Assembly (NCBI GenBank): GCA_003609755.1
Contig: AP017991.1
Coordinates: 1,028,001 to 1,092,000, forward strand
Length of the DNA stretch: 64,000 bases
Direction: 5' to 3'
Source of the DNA: Planktothrix agardhii NIES-204
Lineage (GTDB): Bacteria; Cyanobacteriota; Cyanobacteriia; Cyanobacteriales; Microcoleaceae
Shown: positions 18,569 through 27,863 of the stretch, piece after piece
How the letters are laid out: each line of letters starts with the position of its first letter
Position numbering within the stretch: the first letter of the stretch is position 1
Position numbers and translations under genes: made by a program
Notes under the pieces: model-generated
Told to the model about the DNA's origin: nothing
The model's input: only the letters and a program-made list of their open reading frames with translations
The model's database searches: none

Positions 18569-19928
18569 TAAATGTATTCCTCAAATTCCCTTATCTTTGC
18601 ATCTGCGAGAGTATCAACAGCAAGCTGTGAATAACTGGTTTGCTAATCGAGGGCGGGGAACGTTAAAAATGGCAACTGGAAGCGGTAAAACTATTACTGC
18701 TTTAGCGATCGCTACTCAGTTATATGATCAAATAGGATTACAAGCAATTATCATTATTTGCCCCTATTGCCATTTAGTAATTCAATGGGAAAAGGAGGCT
18801 AAAAAATTTGGATTACAACCGATTTTAGCCTTTGAAAGTGTACACCATTGGCAAAAACAATTATCGGCGGAACTCTATCAATTAAGAGCCGGAAATCAGT
18901 TTTTTTTAACGGTTATTACGACTAATTCTACCTTAATTTCTGAAGGTTTGCAATCGCAAATTCGTTATTTTCCTGAAAAAACTCTGATCATTGGGGATGA
19001 AGCCCATAATTTAGGAAGTCCCAAATTAGAAGAAAGTTTACCTAGAAATATTGGCTTGAGATTAGCCCTTTCTGCTACTCCTGAACGACATTTTGATCAA
19101 AGTGGCAGCGATGCTATTTTAGATTATTTTGGGCCTGTTTTACAACCGGAATTAACTCTAGCTGAAGCGATTCGTCAAGGGGCGTTAGTGCGGTATTTAT
19201 ATTATCCGATTTTAGTAGAATTAACTGAAGCTGAAAGCAGAGCTTATCATAGGTTAACGACTCGAATTGGTTGGGTATTGACAAGGGATAAAGACTGGGA
19301 AAATAACGAAAATATTACCGCTTTGTTAATTCAAAGATCTCGGTTAATTGCCTCCGCCAGTAACAAGTTAGATGCCCTACGCCAGTTAATGAAAACCCGG
19401 TTACATACAACCCATACTTTATTTTATTGTGGGGATGGAAGTGTAGAAACCCTAGAGGATTATTCTCCTCGACAATTGGAAGCAACGGTTGAATTATTAG
19501 GAGCAGAATTAGGTTATCGGGTGAATACTTATACCGCCGAAACCCCTTTAATAGAGCGAGAAAAATTACGCCGACAATTTGAACAGGGAGAATTACAAGG
19601 GTTAGTTGCTATTCGGTGTTTAGATGAAGGAGTTGATATTCCAGCGATTAAAAATGCGGTAATATTAGCAAGTAGTTGTAATCCTCGACAATTTATTCAG
19701 CGACGGGGGAGAATATTAAGACCCCATCCAGGGAAAGAACGGGCGACGTTATTTGATATGATTGTATTACCACCAGATTTAGATAGAAATACCTTAGAAG
19801 TTGAACGGAATTTGTTAAGAAAAGAGTTAAAACGGTTTTTGGAATTTGCCAATTTAGCTGATAATGCTGGGGAAGCGAGATTAAAATTACTTCAGTTACA
19901 AAAACGATATGGGTTATTAGATTTATAA
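18561..19928 (+). CDS. SF2 DEAH-type helicase, probably Dnd-associated restriction protein
   Basis: A 455-residue superfamily 2 helicase with two RecA-like domains: Q-like LREYQQQAVNNWF, Walker A MATGSGKT (37-44), Walker B GDEAHN, motif III LALSATPER and motif VI QFIQRRGRILRPHPGKER. The size, and its place beside a small protein and a DndD-like ATPase, match the helicase annotated as a DNA phosphorothioation system restriction protein in cyanobacteria; that match is from memory. It would act on unmodified invading DNA. The start is unusual: the only suitable ATG lies in a heptamer repeat, so MTD is repeat-derived; a later TTG (before HLREYQ) is an alternative. The next gene begins about 155 bp on. 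Confidence 0.82.
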   Translation: MTDKCIPQIPLSLHLREYQQQAVNNWFANRGRGTLKMATGSGKTITALAIATQLYDQIGLQAIIIICPYCHLVIQWEKEAKKFGLQPILAFESVHHWQKQLSAELYQLRAGNQFFLTVITTNSTLISEGLQSQIRYFPEKTLIIGDEAHNLGSPKLEESLPRNIGLRLALSATPERHFDQSGSDAILDYFGPVLQPELTLAEAIRQGALVRYLYYPILVELTEAESRAYHRLTTRIGWVLTRDKDWENNENITALLIQRSRLIASASNKLDALRQLMKTRLHTTHTLFYCGDGSVETLEDYSPRQLEATVELLGAELGYRVNTYTAETPLIEREKLRRQFEQGELQGLVAIRCLDEGVDIPAIKNAVILASSCNPRQFIQRRGRILRPHPGKERATLFDMIVLPPDLDRNTLEVERNLLRKELKRFLEFANLADNAGEARLKLLQLQKRYGLLDL

Positions 19929-19950
19929 TCTTATTTTGGATTGCAAATTC

Positions 19951-19999
19951 CGTTGTTGTGCTTTAGCACCCCTCCCCGGAGCTCTGAAGCGCAACAACG
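19951..19999. promoter_or_regulatory. Hairpin between helicase and the small-protein gene
   Basis: CGTTGTTGTGCTT (19951-19963) pairs with AAGCGCAACAACG (19987-19999), 13 bp with one G-T mismatch, around a GC-rich 23-base loop that contains CCGGAGCTCTG. It could end helicase transcription in part or set the level of the downstream genes. Confidence 0.45.
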
Positions 20000-20083
20000 G
20001 GCAACAATAACAATGGCAAGAAGTTGACAAAATATTGTAATATTGAGGGTAGTGCCGACTGCCATAATAAGGGTATAATTAAA

Positions 20084-20323
20084 ATGTTTAAATATTCTGA
20101 AAGTATTATTACCACTATTGCTAATGTTTTCTCTGAGAAAAAATCCACCTATGGGGATAATATTAATCCTAAAGAAGCTCAAGACCCGATTATCAATGCT
20201 TCCCCGGAAGTGCGAGAAATTATTGAACGGGTATTACAAGCCGAACGAGATAAACTATATATGAAAAATCCCCGTAATATTAATGATGATATTCTCAAAA
20301 TTATTAAGGATGTGGTGAAATGA
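20084..20323 (+). CDS. Small DNA-modification-system-associated protein
   Basis: From the ATG at 20084 the protein is 79 residues (an upstream ATG at 20024 adds 20 unlikely residues). The C-terminal half is a charged helix pair: SPEVREIIERVLQAERDKLY and NINDDILKIIKDVVK. No motif with known catalysis is present. It overlaps the DndD-like gene by the 4-bp ATGA, so translation is coupled. Small proteins of this size are found next to dndD in several cyanobacterial clusters and are annotated only as DNA-modification-system-associated; the role, perhaps as a subunit or loader of the ATPase, is inference. Confidence 0.7.
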   Translation: MFKYSESIITTIANVFSEKKSTYGDNINPKEAQDPIINASPEVREIIERVLQAERDKLYMKNPRNINDDILKIIKDVVK

Positions 20324-22386
20324 AATTAATTTCGATTCAACTCTGCAATTTTCGACAATTTTATGGGAAAACTCCAGAAATTCATTTAGCTTCTGGAGAA
20401 AGAAATACAACGGTTATTCATGGTAATAATGGAGCCGGAAAAACCACCTTAATGAATGCTTTTACTTGGGTTTTATATGAAAAGTTTAGTGCCGCATTTT
20501 CTATTTCTGAACATCTCGTCAATAAACGAGCTTTAAATGAAGCTGAACCCGGACAAGGAGTAGGATGTTGGATAGAATTAATCTTTGAACATGATCATAA
20601 ACGATATTTAGTTAAACGAATTTGTCGAGCATATAAAAATGGGAATGATATCGAACAAACCCCTAGTCAATTATATATGCAAGTGGCTGGAGATGACGGA
20701 CGCTGGGGAATGCCTCCTCATCCACCGGAGGAAATTATTAATCGAATTTTACCATTAAGTTTACATCAATATTTCTTTTTTGATGGAGAGAGAATTGAGC
20801 AAATTGTTAGAGATGAACGCAAACTAGAAATTTCTGACGCGACTAAAGAATTATTAGGAGTAGAGGTTTTAAATCGAGCTATTAAACATTTAGGGGAAGC
20901 CAAAAAATCCTTAGAAACGGATTTAGCAATTATTGGAAATCCTGAAACTAAAAAATATTTACAAGACAAGAAAAAAGCGGAACAGGAAATTGAGAGATTA
21001 TCCCAAAGACAGACGGAAATTAACCAAGAATTGGAGAGTCTAAAACAGATAAAATGTACTTTGAGTGAGCGATTATTGGAGTTGGGGGGCGCGGCGGAAT
21101 TACAAAGGTTGCGGGATGAATTAGATCGCAAAAGACAATCATTACGCGAACAACTCCATCAAGCTCATATTGCCATTAATCGGGCTATTTCTACAAAAGC
21201 CTATACGGTTTTAATCCCAGAATTAACGGCAGAATTTAGAAGTTTATTTTCAGGTTTACGAGAACGGGGAGAGTTAAATACCGGAATTACAAAACAGTTT
21301 GTGCAAAATTTATTAGAGCAAAAACAATGTATTTGTGGGGCTGAATTAATTCCTGGAAAAACTGAATGTGAACAGGTTCAACACTTATTAAATCGGTCTG
21401 GAACTGCGGATATTGATGAAACAGCGATTCGTTTGAGTACCCAAGTCGATGAATTAGATAAACAAGGGATTCAATTTTGGGAAGAAATTAATCGTCAACA
21501 ACACAATATTCAAACGAATAGAGAAGAATTACAAAGAATTGAAAATGAACTCGATAGTATTACCAATAAACTCAGAAAATTTCCCAATGAGGATATTCAA
21601 GAATTGCAAAAACGTTTAGATGAAATTGAACTTAAAATCAGTGAACTGAATCGAGAAACGGGTTCAAATCAACAACAAATTGAAACATTTACACAGACTA
21701 TTGAGAGTTTATCTCGACAAATAGATAAACAGCAAATGAATGAAACGAAACAACTGTTAGTTCAAAGAAGAATTGCGGTGACTCAGGATACAATTCTGCG
21801 TTTAAATGAAGTCAAAGACCGTTTAGACCAACAGTTTCGCTGTCAGTTAGAAAAGCGGGTTCAAAAGTTATTTAGTCAAATTTCCTTTACCCCATATTTA
21901 CCTAAATTAACTGAAAAATATGAATTAAAATTAGTAGAAACTACCGCCGGAGAGGAAGCAGAAGTCGCCGCTTCCACGGGGGAAAATCAAATTTTAAGTT
22001 TATCGTTTATTGGGGGAATTATTGATGGAGTCAGAGAATGGAGTCAAAAAAATACCTTAATGGGGCTAGATAGTAGCACCTTTCCGATTGTTATGGACTC
22101 TCCCTTTGGTAGTTTAGATGAAATTTATCGCCGACAAATTGCCAATATTATTCCTCAATTAGCGAATCAATTAATTGTTTTAGTAACTAAAACCCAATGG
22201 CGGGGAGAAGTGGCGCAAGAGATGGAAAAACGCATCGGACGAGAGTATGTTTTATCCTATAATTCTCCTAAAACCGATTGTGAGGAAGACTGGATAGAAT
22301 TAGCCGGAAATCGTTATCCTTTAGTCCATCAAAGTCCGAATGAATTTGAATATACGGAAATTTTAGAGGTAGAATATGATTTTTAA
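20320..22386 (+). CDS. dndD: DndD-like SMC/Rad50-type ATPase
   Basis: A 688-residue ATPase of the SMC/Rad50 class. Walker A is at 35-42 (GNNGAGKT), after the strand-rich MKLISIQLCNFRQFYGKTPE. A long coiled coil (~205-335 and ~370-510) is interrupted by a hook with Cys337-Ile-Cys339 (KQCICGAELIPGKTEC), which could bind zinc and dimerise. ABC signature and Walker B are at the C-terminus: LSLSFIGGII, then PIVMDSPFGSLDEIYRR near 590. DndD supplies the ATPase of DNA phosphorothioation systems, but related proteins also act in other defence modules, and the usual DndB, DndC and DndE are not nearby. The gene is translationally coupled to the 79-residue gene upstream. Confidence 0.8.
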   Translation: MKLISIQLCNFRQFYGKTPEIHLASGERNTTVIHGNNGAGKTTLMNAFTWVLYEKFSAAFSISEHLVNKRALNEAEPGQGVGCWIELIFEHDHKRYLVKRICRAYKNGNDIEQTPSQLYMQVAGDDGRWGMPPHPPEEIINRILPLSLHQYFFFDGERIEQIVRDERKLEISDATKELLGVEVLNRAIKHLGEAKKSLETDLAIIGNPETKKYLQDKKKAEQEIERLSQRQTEINQELESLKQIKCTLSERLLELGGAAELQRLRDELDRKRQSLREQLHQAHIAINRAISTKAYTVLIPELTAEFRSLFSGLRERGELNTGITKQFVQNLLEQKQCICGAELIPGKTECEQVQHLLNRSGTADIDETAIRLSTQVDELDKQGIQFWEEINRQQHNIQTNREELQRIENELDSITNKLRKFPNEDIQELQKRLDEIELKISELNRETGSNQQQIETFTQTIESLSRQIDKQQMNETKQLLVQRRIAVTQDTILRLNEVKDRLDQQFRCQLEKRVQKLFSQISFTPYLPKLTEKYELKLVETTAGEEAEVAASTGENQILSLSFIGGIIDGVREWSQKNTLMGLDSSTFPIVMDSPFGSLDEIYRRQIANIIPQLANQLIVLVTKTQWRGEVAQEMEKRIGREYVLSYNSPKTDCEEDWIELAGNRYPLVHQSPNEFEYTEILEVEYDF

Positions 22387-22419
22387 AGGCATAAAAAACA
22401 AGCAACAGGAGTTATGAAT

Positions 22420-23097
22420 ATGGTACAATTTCATCTTAATTTAAAGTTGCCAACCAGTTCAGAGTTACCTTGTTCTGCTGATATTCCTGTGGATAACGAA
22501 ATTCAAAATTTTATTCCTAATTTTCTATTATTTTTACTGGAATTTATTTGGCAATCTCGCCAAGATTGGTTTTTTGCCGTTGATATGGGGATTTATCACA
22601 CGACGGGCATTAATCCCTTAGTTCCTATTGTTCCTGACGGGTTTTTAAGTTTAGGAGTAGAACGTCAGAAAGGAGGAAATTCACGGTCAAGTTATGTAGT
22701 TTGGGAAGAAAACAATATTGTTCCCATTTTCACCTTAGAAGTTGTTTCTAAAACACCTGGAGGAGAGTATGAGGAAAAAATGGTAATTTATGCCCGTTTA
22801 GGGGTACGTTATTATATTATTTATAATCCCGATTATTGGCAACGAGACAGACATCAACCCTTAGAGATTTATTATCTAGTTAACGGACAATATCACCTCC
22901 AAATCGGTGAACCCTTTTGGATGGCGGAAATTGGCTTAGGAATTGGAAGAACTACTGTTAATATTGGCGGAATAAAACGAGAAATTTTATCTTGGTATGA
23001 CCGCCAAAATGTTCGATATTTAACTCCAGAAGAATTGTTACAACAAACTCAACAAACCTTAGCAGAGTATCGACAACGTTTTGGTGAATTATCTTAA
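22420..23097 (+). CDS. Uma2-family (DUF820) putative endonuclease
   Basis: A 225-residue protein of the Uma2/DUF820 family, very numerous in cyanobacteria and predicted to have a PD-(D/E)xK nuclease fold. Visible pieces are PDGFLSLGVERQ, the core IFTLEVVSKTPGGEYEEKMVIYARLGVRYYIIYNP with E and K/Y residues typical of the active site, and the C-terminal LTPEELLQQTQQTLAEYRQRF. The ATG at 22420 is preferred over 22414, because AGGAG then lies eight bases before it. It comes 33 bp after the DndD-like gene on the same strand. Uma2 genes are often isolated, so a link to the DndD system is not implied. Confidence 0.83.
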   Translation: MVQFHLNLKLPTSSELPCSADIPVDNEIQNFIPNFLLFLLEFIWQSRQDWFFAVDMGIYHTTGINPLVPIVPDGFLSLGVERQKGGNSRSSYVVWEENNIVPIFTLEVVSKTPGGEYEEKMVIYARLGVRYYIIYNPDYWQRDRHQPLEIYYLVNGQYHLQIGEPFWMAEIGLGIGRTTVNIGGIKREILSWYDRQNVRYLTPEELLQQTQQTLAEYRQRFGELS

Positions 23098-23369
23098 GAG
23101 ATATAACAGTCACACAAACAGCATGATTGAAAAAGACTGATACTCAAACATAAACTTGTGTCTCTCTTTTACTCCCTATTCCTTATTCTCCTGGGGATTG
23201 TTTTGCCAGATATACTTATTATATAAGATAATTTTATTGTTTTCTATAGGATAAATTGTGCTGATTTTTTACGAGATATCCCTTTGACGTCAAAACGTTT
23301 ACAAAATTTTATACTCAAGCTTTCATCCTAGGGTTACGCTTAAAAATCCGCAGTTGCAATGAGAGAGAA

Positions 23370-26300
23370 ATGGACTATTTGACAGAATGGACAGAAAGTG
23401 GCGTAGATGAAGAACTCACTCAACTGAATGTGATTCCTTTAGAGGGGTATCGTCCGTTAGATTATCTTCTCTATTCTGATACTATTCCTAGATTAAATAC
23501 AGGTCGGATATCTCAGCCTATGCTCAACCGTTATCAGCATCTTTATGATGGGGGTTGGTGGTGTTCTGGGATGGATATTTTGACTGGAAATCCTGATTTA
23601 TGGGGATGTTTTAAGCCCATCAAACCCCGTTTAACTTCAGACCAAAGCAAATTAATTAAATATGAACATCCCCCTAACACACCTATGGGAATTTTTGCAC
23701 TAAGAATTTCTCGAACCATTTGGGAGCAAATTGCTCAAAAATATGGGGTTAAAATCAATTCTTCTGACCTCCGACCCCATCAACCAGACTTAGGTTTTTG
23801 GCACTGGGTGATTACTCATCCTGAACTGCCTTTATGTATTACTGAAGGGGCGAAAAAAGCCGGAGCATTACTAACAGCAGGATATATTGCGATTGCACTT
23901 CCAGGGATTCATAGCGGGTATCGAGTTCCTCGAGATCAATATGGAAATAGAATTGCTAAACCTGTTTTGATTCAGCAGTTACAGCAGTTCGCAACTCAAA
24001 ATCGTAAAATTTATATGGTATTTGATGAAGATACTAAACCTAAAACAATTAAAGCCGTTAATTCAGCTATTCAGCAAACGGGATATTTATTCATAAAAGC
24101 AGAATGTTCTGTATATATAGTTACCTGGAATCCAAAGTTAGGTAAAGGGGTTGATGATTTAATTATAGCACAAAGTCAAACTATATTTGATCAGGCTTAT
24201 CAAAATGCAATACCTTTAGAAACTTGGAAGGCTTTTTCATTTAATCGGTTAACTTATCCGGCAGATATTGACCTAAATAGTCGTTACTTATCCTCAATAA
24301 AAATACCTGAATCTGCTAAATTAATCGCGATTAAATCCCCTAAAGGAACCGGAAAAACTAAAATTTTAGAAAACATAGTTGAAGAAGCAATTAAAAATGG
24401 TAAGTGGGTATTAGTTATCGGTCATCGAGTTCGACTGATTGAAGCCCTTTGTCAACGGTTCGGATTACAATACATGAAATCGGCCGTTGATACCCCTAAT
24501 TCGGCGTTAGGATATGGATTATGTATTGATTCTCTGCATCCTAATTCTGGGGTTAAATTTGAAGCAAAAGACTGGTCAAATGGGTTAGTTATTTTAGACG
24601 AAGTTGAACAAGTATTGTGGCATGGATTAAACTCAGAAACCTGTCAAAATCATAGGGTTTCTATTCTTAAATCATTTAAAACCCTGATGCAAAATGTTTT
24701 AGGGGGAAAGGGTCAAGTGGTAATTTCCGATGCGGATTTAAGCGATATTTCTATTGATTATTTGACTAGCCTATCGGGTATACATCTGCAACCTTTTATT
24801 ATTCAAAATGAATGGCAACCCTCAAATAATGAAGCCTGGAAAATTCATAATTATTTAGGAAATACCCCCGACCAACTCGTGAAAGACCTAGAACAACATA
24901 TTGCCGAAGGGGGGAAACCTTTTGTATGTTTGTCAGCCCAAAAATTAGCCAGTAAATGGGGGACTCGCACCCTAGAAACCTATTTACAAACCCAATTTCC
25001 CGATCGCTCTATTCTAAGAATAGATTCCGAATCCTTAGCCGATCCCAATCATCAGGCTTATGGTGCAATTTCTAACTTGAATCATCTGCTAAAACAGTAT
25101 GATATTGTATTAGCGTCGCCCTCAATTGAAACGGGAGTTAGTATTGAGATTAATAACCATTTTACCTCGGTTTGGGGAATATTTCAAGGGATTCAAGCGG
25201 AAAATTCTGTTCGTCAAGCCCTGGGACGAATTCGAGAGAATATTCCGCGATTTATTTGGATGGCAAACCGAGGATTTAATCAGGTAGGAAATGGGGCAAC
25301 CTCCATGAGTTCTTTACTTAGTAGTGGACAAAAATTAACCCGCCTAAATATTCGTCTATTACAACAATCTGATTTTGAAGAATTAGATGATTTAGAAATA
25401 GGATTTCAAGCGGAATCCTTAATGGGTTGGGCAAAAATGGCAGTCCGATTTAATGCGGCAATGGCGCGTTATCGAGAGACGATTTTAACCGCGTTAATGG
25501 CAGAGGGTCATCAAATTATTGAGATACCACAAGCCAAAAAAATACCCAAAAATTCGATTAAATCCACTCAAAAATTTAAACCCGAATGTTCAGAACGTCC
25601 TAGTCTCAACGAACTAATTCTAGCAGTCAAAGATCAGAATTATCAAGCAGAATCCGTGGCGGTAATTAACGCCCCAGATCTGAGCGATAGTCAATATTAC
25701 TATCTCCAACAACAATTAGTTAAAATCCCCGAAGAACGTCGGGCTATCCGTAAACATGAGTTAAAATTACGCTATGGTATTGCTGTTACTTCCGATGTGA
25801 TTAATAAAGATGATCAAGGATGGTATGAACAACTCAGAATCCATTATTTCTTAACCGTTGGTCGTCCCTATTTAATCGGTCGAGATGCCCTGATTGCTAG
25901 ACGGTTAATGGAACAGGGACAGGGAAATATTTTTGCTCCTGATTTTAACCGTTCCCAGTTAGGAGCTATCATTGGAATTATGGAATTATTGGGGATTCCT
26001 GCTTTACTCAAAAATCCAAAACGAGATTTAAAAAATACCGATGCTGACTTACAAACTATTGCCGAAATAGCCCTAAAAGATCGCAATGCCATCAAGACTA
26101 TTATTGGTATTGGGCTGGCTAAAAATTCAAGTCCGATTACTATTTTACGGCGGTTTTTAGATAAAATTGGTTATCGTTTAACCTGTGTACGATCCCAAAG
26201 TGAAGGTAAAAAACGAATCCGAGTTTATCACCTGGTTGACCCCCAAGATAACCGAGAAGAAATTCTACAACATTGGTTAAAATTAGAGGGTCAATATCCG

Positions 26301-26405
26301 GGTCAATTAGACAGGATTTTACCTGAAAATACTCCTACTCCTGACCCTTTCCGATTTACTCCTAACTATATCCAACTCTCTTTATTTATGCCAGGTAATA
26401 GTTAA
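23370..26405 (+). CDS. CyRepA1-type plasmid replication protein (DUF3854 primase-helicase)
   Basis: A 1011-residue protein. The N-terminal ~290 residues are the DUF3854/TOPRIM-like part (LGFWHWVITHPELPLCITEG, ALPGIHSGYRVP, IYMVFDEDTKPKT). An ATPase follows with Walker A 323-330 (SPKGTGKT), Walker B LVILDEVEQVLWH, then VVISDADLSD, VLASPSIETGVSI and an arginine-finger-like RQALGRIREN. The C-terminal part (~720-990) is helical. It fits the replication initiator family named CyRepA1 from cyanobacterial plasmids, so this copy suggests an integrated plasmid or a plasmid-like island. A 272-bp gap before it has A/T-rich DNA and no repeated iterons that I can see. Confidence 0.85.
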   Translation: MDYLTEWTESGVDEELTQLNVIPLEGYRPLDYLLYSDTIPRLNTGRISQPMLNRYQHLYDGGWWCSGMDILTGNPDLWGCFKPIKPRLTSDQSKLIKYEHPPNTPMGIFALRISRTIWEQIAQKYGVKINSSDLRPHQPDLGFWHWVITHPELPLCITEGAKKAGALLTAGYIAIALPGIHSGYRVPRDQYGNRIAKPVLIQQLQQFATQNRKIYMVFDEDTKPKTIKAVNSAIQQTGYLFIKAECSVYIVTWNPKLGKGVDDLIIAQSQTIFDQAYQNAIPLETWKAFSFNRLTYPADIDLNSRYLSSIKIPESAKLIAIKSPKGTGKTKILENIVEEAIKNGKWVLVIGHRVRLIEALCQRFGLQYMKSAVDTPNSALGYGLCIDSLHPNSGVKFEAKDWSNGLVILDEVEQVLWHGLNSETCQNHRVSILKSFKTLMQNVLGGKGQVVISDADLSDISIDYLTSLSGIHLQPFIIQNEWQPSNNEAWKIHNYLGNTPDQLVKDLEQHIAEGGKPFVCLSAQKLASKWGTRTLETYLQTQFPDRSILRIDSESLADPNHQAYGAISNLNHLLKQYDIVLASPSIETGVSIEINNHFTSVWGIFQGIQAENSVRQALGRIRENIPRFIWMANRGFNQVGNGATSMSSLLSSGQKLTRLNIRLLQQSDFEELDDLEIGFQAESLMGWAKMAVRFNAAMARYRETILTALMAEGHQIIEIPQAKKIPKNSIKSTQKFKPECSERPSLNELILAVKDQNYQAESVAVINAPDLSDSQYYYLQQQLVKIPEERRAIRKHELKLRYGIAVTSDVINKDDQGWYEQLRIHYFLTVGRPYLIGRDALIARRLMEQGQGNIFAPDFNRSQLGAIIGIMELLGIPALLKNPKRDLKNTDADLQTIAEIALKDRNAIKTIIGIGLAKNSSPITILRRFLDKIGYRLTCVRSQSEGKKRIRVYHLVDPQDNREEILQHWLKLEGQYPGQLDRILPENTPTPDPFRFTPNYIQLSLFMPGNS

Positions 26406-26761
26406 CAACGGAGGAAAAGACTTCACCGCAAGCGATTTGCTGCATCAGTAGTCTTTCCCTCCCTGTTCCCTTTTACTAAAACCTCAATCCTCAATTGATC
26501 GAGTGATTAAAACACCCGATTGAGGTTGAATCATTAGACATTTACGACAAAAGCGGTTTGTGGCTTTTGGGTATTGAACTTTTATTCAACTCCCCCTATC
26601 TTAGCTAATGTTGATTTAATCGTCAAGTCCCAGAGGGAAAAAATTTTTTGATCCCAATTTCCCCATCTCTACCCCCTTCCGACCCGTAGGCAGTAGACTG
26701 GTAGTAGAGGGTTGAAATTTTATTCAAATCAGCGTACTATCGGAATCGGGAGGAATGTACT
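26406..26761. other. 356-bp gap after CyRepA1, with 10-bp inverted repeat
   Basis: No convincing gene. AACCTCAATC (26480-26489) and GATTGAGGTT (26518-26527) form a perfect inverted repeat around 28 bases, which might be an operator or part of an origin next to the replication gene. The rest holds A/T-rich DNA. GGGAGGAATGTACT (26748-26761) places a strong Shine-Dalgarno site before the XRE gene at 26762. Confidence 0.5.
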
Positions 26762-27100
26762 ATGGAACAAACCTTTGGAAAGCTAATTCGTCAGGCGCGG
26801 AAAGAGAAGTTCTACTCACAGCGTCAGTTAGCGGCATTGCTGGAAGTGGATTTCACCTATTTATCTAAGCTAGAGAATGATCGCGCCGATTACTCTCCTA
26901 AAGAAGATGTAATTAGGGGTTTAGCGAGAAATCTGGGTTTGGATGAGGAGGAATTGATCTTTTTGGCGGGGCGAATACCTCAGCATTATGAGAAATTTCT
27001 CAAAGAAAATAATAAGAGTATGACGGCTCTATTCCGCCGGATGCAAGAAAATCCGAACTTTGCCCAGCAAATTTTTGAGGCTGCGCGGGAGGTAGAATAA
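26762..27100 (+). CDS. XRE-family transcription regulator
   Basis: A 112-residue DNA-binding protein. The helix-turn-helix is at 5-60 (FGKLIRQARKEKFYSQRQLA then LLEVDFTYLSKLENDRAD), closely of the Cro/CI type, followed by a helical C-terminal part that probably dimerises. It has a strong RBS (GGGAGGA). It ends exactly one base before the ImmA/IrrE gene, which starts GTG at 27101, so both are in one operon. Such pairs control integrative elements: the regulator is degraded by the partner peptidase after DNA damage, releasing genes. Here it lies next to the CyRepA1 gene, and may control it; that is inference. Confidence 0.85.
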   Translation: MEQTFGKLIRQARKEKFYSQRQLAALLEVDFTYLSKLENDRADYSPKEDVIRGLARNLGLDEEELIFLAGRIPQHYEKFLKENNKSMTALFRRMQENPNFAQQIFEAAREVE

Positions 27101-27736
27101 GTGAGTATCCTGAAACCCTATCGCTTTTATCGTCGAGAGTCGATTGAGCGTCGGGCAAATGAGATTTTGCGACGGATGCAAGCCACACCTAATTTTGCCC
27201 CTGAGTGGCCGTTTGAGGCTTCTTTGGTGGCAGACTTTCTGGATTTAGGGGTGGTTTGGGATTGCATTGTGCCCGATGAACAGGGGGCGATCGCGGCTCG
27301 AATTTTGCCCACGGAAAGACTAATTGAAATTAACGAAGAAATTCAAGAAAAACCCAAGGGCTTTATTGAGTCTACCATTGCTCATGAAATCGGTCATTGG
27401 GTATTACATATTGATCATGATCAATTAGAGTCTGGAGCGTCAGAAACTTCTGAAAATCTATTAGATGAACCCTTTGTTTGTCGAGCTACAATTGAAGATG
27501 CTCGTTTAGCATCTATTGAATGGCAAGCTCAATATTTTGCCAGTTGTTTGTTAATGCCACGCCCAATTTTAGAAGCCAAACGAGTCGGTCGAGATTTAAC
27601 CAATTGGCAACACCTTTATACCATCAAAGATGAGTTGGGGGTGAGTATTTCTAATTTAACTAATCGTTTACAGGAATTAGGTTGGATTTCTATTCCTAAA
27701 GGTGAACGCACGATTTACCCGGGAAAAGCTGCCTAA
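27101..27736 (+). CDS. ImmA/IrrE-family metallo-endopeptidase
   Basis: A 211-residue zinc peptidase with the HExxH motif H95EIGH99 in STIAHEIGHWVLHID, and a C-terminal glutamate zinc ligand likely in the QAQYFASCLLMP region. It starts GTG at 27101, immediately after the XRE stop. ImmA of ICEBs1 cleaves its partner repressor, and IrrE/PprI of Deinococcus cuts a regulator after DNA damage. By analogy this protein cuts the adjacent XRE regulator. The C-terminal part (SISNLTNRLQELGWISI) is typical winged-helix-like end. The length is ordinary. Confidence 0.88.
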   Translation: MSILKPYRFYRRESIERRANEILRRMQATPNFAPEWPFEASLVADFLDLGVVWDCIVPDEQGAIAARILPTERLIEINEEIQEKPKGFIESTIAHEIGHWVLHIDHDQLESGASETSENLLDEPFVCRATIEDARLASIEWQAQYFASCLLMPRPILEAKRVGRDLTNWQHLYTIKDELGVSISNLTNRLQELGWISIPKGERTIYPGKAA

Positions 27737-27863
27737 AACCTTGTTTCAAGGTAGGGCTTTAAAATTCTTTTACAGAGGCTTTTCCCCTTTTATTCCTAAA
27801 CCGAGGATATTGCAAACTGTTTGATAATCGTAGTAATTTTAATAGTTTTTAGGTGCAATTAAC

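Noticed and set aside
26480..26527. Iteron-type replication origin beside CyRepA1
   Set aside because: Only one inverted repeat is seen, with no direct-repeat array, so an origin cannot be claimed.
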